A stretch of 64,000 bases of DNA from Tubiluchus corallicola (lineage: Eukaryota > Priapulida > Priapulimorpha > Priapulimorphida > Tubiluchidae): the NCBI GenBank assembly GCA_030141605.1, contig JAQGDQ010000289.1, positions 127,001 through 191,000 of the forward strand, read 5' to 3'. The notes beneath the pieces were generated by a model that ran no database searches, was not told the DNA's origin, and was given only the letters and a program-made list of their open reading frames with translations. This document shows positions 11,004 through 23,400 of the stretch, one piece after another; position 1 is the first letter of the stretch, and the number at the start of each line of letters is the position of its first letter. A program made the translations under genes and the position numbers.

Positions 11004-12720
11004 GTAAGTACATGACCTGTGGATGCGTAGTCGTGCCGCTGATTACTGGTGATAGAGTCTGTGCATTTTAAGTGTCGTCTTTTACTATGGCATTAAACAT
11101 TCTTACCCTCTTGTTAAACCCAGATTCATAAGTGGAAAGTGATATTAATGCAGCATGGAGAGGATCTCTGCTTGGCATATTCACCTTTGTCGTATGTTGG
11201 CCATAGTGACTTCATAGTAAGCATGGCTTCATCTTTCCAACTACTTACTATTACTCCTTAATTATATACTGTATTACGCGTGTGTGAAGTATTTTTTTTT
11301 CAATACTTTAATAATTTAATTTTTTTGTTCAAGAGCCTATATCCAAGGAAAAAGTTCCAAAGTGTGATGGAAGCCGGTAATGTAAAAGAAGGTAAACTTT
11401 TTCTCTAAAGACTTTCACCTACTCTACATTATAAATGCATTGAGTATTATAACTTGGATAAAAATAAAGATGTGATTAAGCCTATAAAAAACTTAGTAAT
11501 TGTAGTTTGACCTACCAATAAGGTTTATCACTAGTATATTTATTTTATTTTACATATACTCGCCCTAAACTAAGAAGCTTGTACACAAATTTTCCCGTAG
11601 GCCTACAGTTTTACAAAAATTCAGTTAAAAGGAAAACAAGTGATCATTTCCCGACAAAAATTGTTTATACAGATTAGCATACTTGAACAAATCTAGTACT
11701 CAGTGCCAGAGTTTTCTTAATGTGGATGGTTACGCCAGGACTGGAACTGTGTTCATTTTCAAAGCTAATCATCTAAAAGATAATAGATAGTAATATCTAA
11801 AAGATAATACATGTAGAGGGTAAAGGTGACTTCCATATGTTCACACGTGAACACACCTCTCTTGAAAAAGTGAAGAAAACTGTCCAGAATGAATATTGGC
11901 TTGGCAATCACCCATCAATTTACTGACTTAACTGAACGTCATTTAACCTCGTTTACTAAGCATTTTCGTTACCCGTAAATATTCTTATAATAATCTCTCA
12001 TTCTCACTTCATTTTAACAGCTAAATTGATTCGAATGAGTAGTTCAAATCTGATCCGAACCTAAAGTTGTAAGTTCGAATAATTCTACAGCTCAACTACA
12101 TATATTCTTTATCATTAAAATGTTTGAAACATTATACAGTCAGCATAATTTAGCTGTGATTTCTGTGGACATTTTTAAATTATTGGTATTTTTTACTGCA
12201 AAAAAATCAAATAATAGCTATGTATGATCTTTGTGAGACCACTTTTTATAGTGATTTAACAATTTATTTGAAAATCTTTAAAACTGAATTCGAATTCGGA
12301 TCGGAAAATGCTGCCGAAATTCGGTTTGATACGAGAATGCAAGTTCCAAAGACCCATTTCCGAAAAGAAGGAAAGAGAGCAGGCTTGTGACCACTCAGCT
12401 GCCCTCGCTCTAACGTGTTCAACTTGATTCAAATGCATAATGCATCTCATTTGAAATTCTAAAAATATGTGGATTATACATGGTTTGTGAAGATTGACAA
12501 CTACATCAGATGGCACAAGAATGTACCGAAGTTTTGACCACAATGTTATATAAGAAAACAAAGGAATCACTTACAAATTACCTCATTGATGTTCCAGACA
12601 CTTTTGTATAAACACCAAAAATTGTTGTTACCTTAAATTTTTCCAAAGACGCAGAAGTTTTAAATCAACAATTCAAAAAATTAAATTCTGTAAGAAATTT
12701 CGTGTCACTATTGTTAAAAT
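11004..12720. other. Non-coding stretch upstream of TBCE
   Basis: No gene is recognised. A short ATG frame at 11367-11391 followed by a good splice donor (GAAG then GTAAAC) could be an upstream TBCE exon. The minus-strand frame at 12256-12570 has no recognisable domain. Confidence 0.4.
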
Positions 12721-12965
12721 TTACAGGAGGTGTTCTGTATGTCCACCATTTTTATTGCAAACTAGATGTAGTCGTTTCTTCAAACAGCTGACACAGTTTC
12801 TCACTTCTTTAAGGGGTATTTTGTCTCAGCACTCATTTGTTTTTGCCTTTAGGTCCTTTATATCAAATGGCTGTATGCGAACAGTGCATTTTCTCCTTAA
12901 CAGAATTCCAGATAGTGTAATCCTGAGGGTTAAGGCCCATTTTTTTCTTGGCAGCAAATATTTTT
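12721..12965 (-). pseudogene. Mariner transposase C-terminal fragment
   Basis: Two minus-strand frames joined by a frameshift give the end of a mariner-family transposase. The first has LNPQDYTIWNSVKEKMHC, matching the usual LNPxDYxxW region near the third catalytic acidic residue. The second has KEVRNCVSCLKKRLHLVCNK followed by NGGHTEHLL and a stop at 12721-12723, the standard mariner C-terminus. An internal stop and a frameshift show it is dead. The N-terminal DNA-binding part is absent. Confidence 0.75.
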
Positions 12966-13078
12966 AGTGCTTTATTCTCTGTGGTGATGGCCATGATGTA
13001 AACTGGTTGTTTTTTTATTGTTTTGCTATTATATATTAAGTGCTTTATATGTCAGTGTGCCTATTGTTCAGTTGGTGA

Positions 13079-13138
13079 TTATGGCTAAGATTATTCCAGC
13101 ATTTAATTTTTTAGTGGGCAAAAGTTTTTTAGCCATAA
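13079..13138. repeat. Short inverted repeat
   Basis: TTATGGCTAA (13079-13088) and its exact complement TTAGCCATAA (13129-13138) enclose 40 bases. It lies between the mariner relic and the TBCE start and may be the end of a small element, or chance. Confidence 0.35.
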
Positions 13139-13433
13139 CTTAAAAACCACTAAAACTATGAACTTGCAACTTCTACAGCCTGAAGCTAATGTATTGTAAT
13201 GTCATGCTGTGAAATTATAACGTTTTAGAGTGCTTGCTTTTAGTATCATTGTAGTCTAAATTTCGGCACTTTTTTGCGCCACTGGATGTAATCCAAGAAT
13301 TAGACAAGTGTGGCAGCTTTAGAATACAGAAAAAAATGATACAAACCTATGAAGCAGTATAATTTTTGTCCTGCAGAATTGCTTTTAAATTGGGTTTCCT
13401 AGTACAGCTAATACTTTCCTGAGACTATTTCTG

Positions 13434-16400
13434 ATGTGTACTATAGATCAGCAGTTTGAGGGCATTACAGTTGGAAGTAGAGTCATTTGTGATGGACATA
13501 AAGCTACGGTGTTGTACATAGGAGATGTTGAAGGCACTCAAGGTGTGTTTTTTAATGAACAGAACAATTGTATGTTCCCCAGTCTGCTTCTTTGTTTTCA
13601 ATCAGATCTTAATGTAATTTCCTTAATTATCCAGGCTCATGCTTTCCTTTTGATGCTGGCCTGACTTATTCTTATTGCTTAGAGTAGTCAGTTTTGAGAG
13701 ACAATTATAATATAAATTACTTAAATTTCTCCTTTTGCCTTTCTTCAGTTCTTGTTTCTCTTCACTCCTGCTCCTCTATCCACCATTTCTACCCGGTCTT
13801 TGTCTCTTTCAAGGCCTATGTAAACCATACTTATTACATTTTCTGAAATATAATTTACTATCATATTTCATTGTGATAACTCAGGTGACTGGATTGGCTT
13901 GGATTGGGATGACCCTTCAAGAGGCAAACACTGCGGTGTGCACAATGGCAAGTCCTATTTTACAACCAGGTATCATGCTTGATCTTACATGTCACTTCCG
14001 TGGTTTTGACATAAAGATTCACACAAAATCCTGCATTGACTCGTAATTGAAAAATCTTGTGTTGAATCTTATTAGCTGAAGTCACTGTAGTCGCTTCTTG
14101 ACAGGGGCATGCGTTTTTAACAAGGGCATATTAGTCTCCAGATTAATAAGAAAATTAATGATGTGTATAAAACTTTGTTATCAATTGCTTTATTAAGATA
14201 TTTCACTATTTTTTTCGATTTGTGGTTTCACTTGAGACTAAGATTTCCGAGCAGTTGTGCTAAAATTATTAGTTCAAGATATGCTGAACCTATGCTAAGA
14301 AAATGTGAGAAACAGCATTTGAAATTACGTGAATCAGCAATAGACTATTATTATCAAAATGCGATACCCCACTGCCCATGTTATAACATATTTTTTCAGC
14401 AACTTCAGTTTAGCTGCTGATACTTTTGTAAAACCACTCACTACTATAGTCGTTGTTTCCCTTTATAGAGCCTTAATTACAATGGCTGTGCTTGCAAGAA
14501 TTCCGAATCAGTTAAATTTTAGTGGAAATAGTATTATCTGTGTATCCCAAAGAGAAATCTTTTTAGGTAACCAGTGAAATAAAATTGGCATCTGTTACTA
14601 TGTGATATAACTGCAGTTTGAATTTTTGCTGTATGATATTACAGTTTGAATTTAGCAATATAACTGTTGCTTTTATAAAATCAAAATTAACACTCTTACG
14701 AACGTTTGTCCATTTTTTAATATCCTTTTGATATAGCCTACCATTTTGTCTGGGTGCTTGATTTATAATAAGCACTTTTTGTATAATGATTATTGTAAAA
14801 ATGTATGTAGTGTACAAGTGGAATTCAAAAATTTTGCATCTGAGTTGTTTATTTTTGATTAAACATTCTGTATTAACATATTTAACACGATTATTACAGT
14901 TTTCCAACCTCTGGTTCTTTTGTACGACCAAGCAAAATTAAGACAGGAACATCAGTTTTTGAAGCTATCCGAAATCGTTACTGTGATGCAGAAGATGACG
15001 AAGATTTTAGCACGAACCAGGTTAATTGTGCATCTCATTAAGCATGCTTTGTCGATGCATCTTTTTTCTGTAATATTTTATTGCAACAGTTGGTTCAGTA
15101 GGACCCTTTGTCAAGCAGTTATTATTATGCAAAATTAAAGTAGTATAATATAGCATGTTCTGTATATATATACATGTTTCATGTTTAACTTTTGGTCAAG
15201 TATGGTAGGTTGCGATAATGGGTGTGCTGTAGGTGAGTGAAGCAAAAAGAGATTGGTGCGGGACCTCCCCCAGAAAATTTTGAAAAATACAATTTTCAGC
15301 CTATTTTGCAGATATTTTCCACAATGCCAAGTAACTGAAATATTAGTGGGAAAATATGAAAATTTTCAATTATTTGCCAAGGTCCGATAACTTCGTTAAC
15401 AAAACAGTTAGCACTAGTCATCACATTAATCTTTGAGATATCGTTGGTTGATTAACCACGTTTCAATGCTAAACTTGATAAAGTCACACAGCATTGTCAC
15501 GTGAGAGGACTAGGAAGTTTCTTAATTGCTGGCTGCTTTGCTGTATAGCCTGTTCTAACTATAGTGTACGACGATAGCTCACAAACGTGAGCAAGTCTGG
15601 CTGAGGTGAGCTGTTAGGAAGCAGCATGCCTCGGTTCGTTGTAATGCTGCATGGGTGCTAACGATTGTTTTTGCATGTGTGCTAATTTAGATACTGATAA
15701 AGGCGAACAGATTATTTATAGCACCATGCTAGTGTGTGAATCAGATAATGCGTAGATTAATTAGACATATTTACTGCCGAAATTTGTTTATTAAAACCCT
15801 TTGCTTAATCGTTTCCTCTGCCAGCAGTGTTTTTAGTGGCATAATTGCTATCACTAATGGTTTTCTGAGCTGTTAGTCTGATCACTGATATATAGCAATC
15901 CATGTATTTGATACTTGGAATTGGTGGGTGGTATTACATTACCATTGCACTTGGCTGTATGTGTGAGGTGCATGAATGTTGGAGCTTACTGTGCTGTCTA
16001 GAGGGTCAGGTTTAAATGCTTCATTGGTATAGAGCTTCACCGTTTACCTTATTTACCTTGTCTAACTAAACAGAGCAGCATAGTCCTTTTTAAACTGACA
16101 TTGTTGTAAATCTGTAAAATAACTGAAAAAAAATTATATACAAATCCTAATACATAAAGCTTTTGCAGGTTGATTCATTTAATCTTAGGACACAGGACTC
16201 CCTGTGTGTTAGTGAGTGGAAAACTTACCTAGTTCCATTCAATCTTTTCTACATTGTTTGGTTACCCAAATTTACTTGCTTCTATGTACTTCACAGGATG
16301 ACCTGTATGTAAAAGGAAAAGGTAGACGCTTCAAGCCTGTAGAATTTATTGGCGCAGATAAAGTTTCTAGCCAACAAAGGTGTAGTACTTAAGTTCAATT

Positions 16401-19400
16401 AAATTGGTATATGTTGCAATACTTTGGTAAGTTCATTGTTAGCCTTGTTCACATCAAACTATTTTATACAGTAGCTCTTTCACCTTGTACAGCAGCTCTT
16501 TCACCAGTTTTTTATCTTAGAAAAGTCTGGGTTCTATGCAAAAAAAAGACTTGAAAATATTTTCTATTTACAAAAAGTGTTGTAGATTGTACGCATTAGC
16601 TTCACGTTTTATAGGTTTGTGCAAGAGGTAATTTTCGCAATAATACAAATTTTGAAATTGTTTTTGGCCATAGGGAGGCATTATAAATAAACAAATACGT
16701 GATATAAAAAAATTAATACGGACCAGTTTGTAAAGTGTAATGTTTTGGTATCGATATCTGAATGAATAAAATTGTAAAAGGTTTGAGATGGCTTAATCTA
16801 ATGCAAGCTGACGTCGATCTGCCTTCAATCTACTTGTTACTGCCTGCTTTAAATTTCACATTCCTGCGTACAATTTGGTGAGTTTCTTAAAATTTTTATG
16901 CGGCATATTATAGGTAATTTTGCCTACTGACATCTTAATTATTCGATTTTCATCTTTATTTTATATATTTTTTTACTTCTTCATCTTTTATAGCAAATTA
17001 GACAAGCTACGAGAAGTAGTGCTGCGTGATATGAACATATCTTATTCTTCTCAAGGGCAGCTTTTAGCACATCACACGCCTAATATCACAGAGCTGGATA
17101 TATCCGACAATCTTGTTTCTGCCTGGGAAATGGTTGCCATGGCAGCTGAACAGTTGAAGAAACTGCGTCTTATTAATGTCAGGTGACAAATTTTTACAAT
17201 TCAGTGTAAAGTGCTCTTAAAAGACAACTGCTTATGTGTACATTTTCTAAAAAATTAAAAACTGGCTTTCTTTGGTGAAAGCAACAAGTAAACATAAGAA
17301 TCTTAAAATATGGATTTTGTGAAATTTATAGGAACAGCCTTTAGCTTACTAGTACAATCTTCTTGCGTGCAAATTTTAATGTATTTTGTGTTTTATTTGC
17401 CATTGCTTTGCTGTCTTGAATAATTGGAAAATCGAATTATATTTTATATTTAAATATGCTTTTTCATTTTAGTGATAATAAAATAATGAAACAACCTGAC
17501 AAACGTGAACTCCTTAGCCACTGCTTCTCAGGAGTCACTACATTACTATTAAACAGGATGAACTATACCTGGGAGCAGGTAGGACTATGTTCAAAGTAGT
17601 TCTATCAAATCACTAGCAGATTAAGCATGGCAGCCATTATGTCTGTCAAATATTGTATTTATTGTAATGCAGCAGAAAACCAATATAACTTTATTCGATT
17701 TTACTTGTTTTATAACTTGCGACCAGTGGCAGCTTGTGTATACGTACCGTGGTACTGCAGCACTCCCTGTTTTCACTCATTATTATCGATAATATTCAAT
17801 ATAATAAGTCTTTTTTCTTTAGTTCTTTCTTTATACTTGTACGGAACCGGAGTAACTGAGGGAAGAACAATTTGCTTCGCAGCCCCAGCAACTTGGTGTT
17901 TGGCTGTTGTGTGCATGCGACCATGTGCACATGTCTGAAATATCACGCTATATGCTAGTGTCTGCTGCTAGGTAGAGAAAGTACTGTCTCTAGCACAGTA
18001 ACAATTGCCATATGCTTACCATGTACCGTCATATTCTTGGATATGATAAATTGTAAAAACATAAATTATTTAATAATGGACGCCTTGCGTCCCCAAGAAA
18101 TAAGTTTTGTGGTTATATGAGTGAACTACACTATTTTTCACAGTTCTCTCCATGAGAAAGTTGCCGTTAAGAAAAGAGGCCATTCAACACTTGATCTTCA
18201 AATATAACTACAACATTAGAATTACATATGTTTGTTATATTTTACAAAATATTAAAACAGCAGCTAAAAATTTTCTGAAACAACACCCCCACTAATGTTA
18301 GCTACGAGCTGCCACTGCTTGCAACATAATTATTATGTGACTTTCCAATGATTTGTGAATATTTTTAAATTTTATGATTTATGATTATGATAGTTGCAGT
18401 GTGCTGAAGAATACAAAAAATTAAAAGTAAAATCGTCCATAAGCTCCTACTATAAACTCATGTAATCTTTCTTTTTTAGGTTGTCACAGTGGCACGAATG
18501 TTTCCATCACTGGAACATTTACATCTTTGCTTTAACTCCATATCCAGACTCTCTGATCCAGCAGATGCAATGAATAACTTAAAGCTGCTGAATTTGGAAG
18601 GAAATGCTCTAATGAAAGTATCAGAATTGTGGACACTGGGAAACCTACCATGGTATTATCACTCCTTTCTACCTTCTGTTTCATCACTTTTACTTCACAC
18701 ATTTGGCATTTTTACCTGATTTGCTTCCCAACTTTTACCTCATTGGCTGAATGGTGTAACTATAATAAAAACTCTAGAAAATGTGTGCTTAGAGCTCTTT
18801 GTGTCTAGTGAAACCACGACAGTGTTGTATGCAACTATATTCGCCCTGCAGGATCCAAAAACAGAGCTCCGCCTGCAAAAACATTTTTGCTTCATTTTGT
18901 GGTTTTTGTTTGGAAATTTCCATATGATTTTTATGTGCGTACATCCTCTGAATAATATTCCAAGCAATACTTGATTCAAGTTTGATTAGCACTTGGAAAA
19001 ATAACATATGATAAGATTTCTTAAATGTAAAGAAATCCATATCTTTAATTAAAGCCAGTTCTCTTCCATTTGCTCTTAAAAGTAAGCGTAGATGTGATTA
19101 GAGTGTACAATCACACAGACATGCAAATCTTGGCCTGTTCACAATATAAAGCTGGTTTGCACCTAAATTTTCTCTCCTACCTCTGTCTTACTTCTCTTAT
19201 TTGTAAGTGTAAATAGTATGTGCAATTCCAGGTTTAGATTTAGATAAGACAATGCAAAGAAATACAAGACATCCCAAGTATGAGATGTGAAAAGGAAAAA
19301 ATATTGATATGTTTCTTACTTTTTGTTACTGATGATGAAATTTTGATCTGGTCTCATGCAGTAATGGGAATTCTCTTTTCACTGGAAACCCCTTTTGTTG

Positions 19401-20360
19401 TTGGAAACATCGGGATATGCGTACAAGTGTTTACAAGCAAAACAGTTTTAAAAGAAATGGAAATGAAAATGGAAAAGTTTTACATGTTGCCATCTAGTTA
19501 CAATTCATTGTTAGAAATTTATCAATGTTGCACACATTACGTCAATGTGTTTCTGAACTACATACTGTTCTGCCTTTTTAGTCATTGCATTTTTATTTCA
19601 GTTTAGAATATTTGATAATAAACCATACTAGTCTATCAGAGTTTTCGCTACCACCCGGAGACACTCCCATGAGTCGCGTGACAATATTTCCACATTTGAA
19701 AGAAATTTCCATGATTCAAAATCACATTGATAAGGTAAGCTATTTTAGAAATCAGTGTATTATGACTAATGCATATTTTGAGACCATGTTATCTGGATAC
19801 AGGAATGGTTTACAACAAAAAACAGCCCTGTTCCTGTTCTTGTAAATATCAGTTAGCATTAAATCGTTATCCGAATAATCAGATTTTGGGAATTTTGTGC
19901 ATTTAGCCTGTTTGTATTTTTAGATTTTTCAGAAATTTCGATACTGACCTGTAATAAGCTAGAAATAATGAACTTGAGGATTTTGCATAATCAGTCGTTA
20001 ATCGAATTAAATGAAAAAGGAAGGCGCTATAAAACTGTGAGACAACTTATATGGCAGGGTTGGTCAGAATTTAGTAGACTAATACATATTATTTTCATCT
20101 TACACTTGTAATCATTTAATAGGCTAATTAATTGAGCCGTGATTTAAACCTGTACTTTATGACCTTTTTAATAGACTAATAGATATGATCTAAGCTCACA
20201 TTAATAAGTTAGCAGCAGCAGAGTTAATAAAATAGTAATGGATTATCTATTCAACAGCAAGATGTTTGTGGCAATACATATGGCATATTATTAAAAATAT
20301 CCCTCTAAGATGAGCCACTGAACCAGCAGAGATATCTTAACCAGGTTTGGATATACATAT

Positions 20361-20416
<56 letters not shown>

Positions 20417-23400
20417 TTCTTCGCTCTGAGAGGCACATAGATGCTATGTTGCATGACACACTGTCCAAACTAGGTACTGACGTCTAACATGTCAGTCATT
20501 TTCCGTGACTGCCCAATCAGCGTGCAGGTTCTTTCACACACCACTGCTGCATGTACGTCCGGAACATTTAGCTACAGCTCCGTCTAACGCTGTTATTAAA
20601 AATGCTCAACTTTTCATTAGTTAGCGGGAGAAATATTGGCTTTGTTCTAGATTTTATTATTGTCAATTGAAATTGCAAGTGAATTTCAAGGTCTCTTTTC
20701 CTGACAGTATTTTAAGGGAGGCATGCCGATTCAAAACATCTGTAAAGGTTTTGATAAAGTGTGTAAAAACATCATTAGTTGTGAACAGATAATAATCTGT
20801 CGCTGCATATTCATCTTTTAAGTCAGAAAGAAATTCGTGTTTATTGAATTTATATCTATCCCTTATAATTTTTTAGTCATAGCTTTAGATAACATTGAAT
20901 GTTTTAGTGCAAAAATTACACATCTTTGTGTAAAATTATACAAAGTTTTCACATATTTGTGTCTATTCACATCTATTATAATGTCTAAGTTTACTTTTAC
21001 AAACATTAATAAGTTTGCATACCATACTAAAGAATATCGAAGCTAGGCTTACGAGCCAACAGTGCCCGGCAAAACTTTTGTGCTATAAAAGTTATGGTTA
21101 CATAGCTTGCATACAGGCCAATATTTTATGATTGTGTAAGTCTACGGATTTGCAGTGTTAGGCGAAAGAACCGGTTGGACAATTCCCTAAACTAAAAATC
21201 AGTCCAACCTCATTATGGGTATTGTTGCTAAAACAAGTAGTAGCTATAACATTTTACATTGTTAATCATATATGGTAATATAGGTTTTACAATATTAATG
21301 CTTACAAAAAGGCCAGCAGTGGCATGTACAGGAAGATTGCTTTAGCCAAAGTAAGGGCTTATTTACAGATGGATAGATTTTTGTGAACTTACTTGTATGT
21401 AAAGATAATTCGTCAAGAAGATATCATCTGGCAAACAAAAAAAACACATCAAAAGTTGGATGATGAAATATTTTTGATAATGTTTGAAGGGAATTGGGTT
21501 GCCTTCTGTCACTAATAGGCAGTAATTGTCCAAACAAAATAAGACAGAATTGCACTATTTGAACCAGCCACGCAGTGTCAGAACATAGTGGAATTAAATA
21601 ATATTTTATGTATGCACAAATATTTTCAAGTTGATATGGCTTTTCGAGTGTGGTTTTACAAAATGCCCCTTTCCAATTACTGTCCTATTCTAAGTTTTCT
21701 GGCACTGCTGTAAATAGTGCACTGTGTAGGTAAAAACTTAAAATAGGAAAACTGTGGCCTGTGAAAAATAAACTAGGCTTTGATTCACATGTTTTGGTCT
21801 ATACAAAATTGACGCTGTCTCTAAGGTAATGCACTTGACAGGCGTAGAAATTTGTTCTTCTACATTACAGTTGATTACAATGGGGAATAGTAATACACAA
21901 GAAAGGGTACTTGCAAAACTACTGAATTACAGAGGGTTACATGCCAAGAGAAATATTACAAGAAAATGAATGTTAATTTATGAACACATGAGTGAAGGGA
22001 AAACAAGTGTGGCATAGGAAACAAGTTAGCCAATAGGCCGAATGGTAGCACGACTCCTTTTGTGTATGTTTCCAGGCAACTGGGCATTGCTGTTTTATTA
22101 GCTAATCAATTATTCACTGTATCAATTAAGAACTTTATCATCGTAGTTTCATCATATAGTATATTTTATGACGTGGTTGGATTTATGATATAAAATAGAC
22201 TTTTGATAAGCAACTGCATCGGTATATGGTTGTGAACGAAATTGGCAGTGTTCTTATACATAATACTTTACACAGAAGCCGAGTCAAGGCAAAAACGAGC
22301 TTTATGAGGAGGCTGCCATTATAGTGGAGAGATTATTACTATATGAGGGGTTGCGTTATTACGAAATTTGAATGATAAAAATTGTTATTGAACTGCCAGA
22401 AGCTAAAACAGTCAGGTATTTTTTGTCTTTAGTAAACTCTGACAAAGCAGAGTTGCTAGACGACACTTGAATAATCATTACTGTAATTCATATAGTTCTC
22501 TGCTGTCCTACAGTTATCTTCACCAGCATCATTACCATCATCATCATCATTATCATCATCATGAGAATATATTCGAAAATATAATATTTAGTCCAATTAG
22601 AAACATTTAAATTGCTTTTTGGATTTTATGGTAGCAAAAGGATAGTGTCAGTGTTACAGCAGCTATCACTTTTTCAACTCATTTGAATATGGATGCCTTG
22701 TAAAGCCAAGGTCTGTCAAGAGGCATGTGTCGGAATATTATCACAAAAGAATTTTCTACAATAATAAATAATCACTGGAAGTTACATAGAAATAAGTGCT
22801 TAATTTATAAGTTTTTTTCACAAATGAAATGGCGGGAATATGCGCCAGGTTGATCATTATATCCAGGATTGGTAGCAGGTTGAAGCTCTAGGAAGTTTGC
22901 TTCATGACCATTGTTTGGCTCTCCATCAAGCCATGCAAGCGAACTGAACTCTTCGGCTGGTCGTCCTGTGCCTTTCCAGACCCATTTTCCTTCTACATCG
23001 AGATCACTGCCACTGGTCCAAAATACTTGGTTAATTTCTACTACTCTTTGACTTAAGTAGTTGAATTCTGATTCGGATTCTATGCTGACGAGATCAGAGT
23101 CCATGTTGGTGCATACTTGGCGGGCATTCACCCATGGAGCAGTGGAGGAACTGAAGAAGTAGCAGCCTCCTCTAAATTCTTCAAATGCACTTGGACATTT
23201 ATCAGTGTTTCCTGCAAAGCAATTACTAGTACATTAACTAAGATTCACTCTTGAAATTAATTATGTGTCTTTTTAGTAAAGCTTCGATACCGCTGATGTG
23301 TGCAGTATATTTACATACGGCATACTTGCTTCGGACTACTATTTATCATATGTTGCTTAATATGTAACTTTTTTTTAAAATTTGTGAGCCCAGATAACTA

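Noticed and set aside
18489-19845. Retained-intron extensions of TBCE exons
   Set aside because: The frames run past clear GT donors; the spliced join LGNLPCLEYL restores the leucine-rich repeat.
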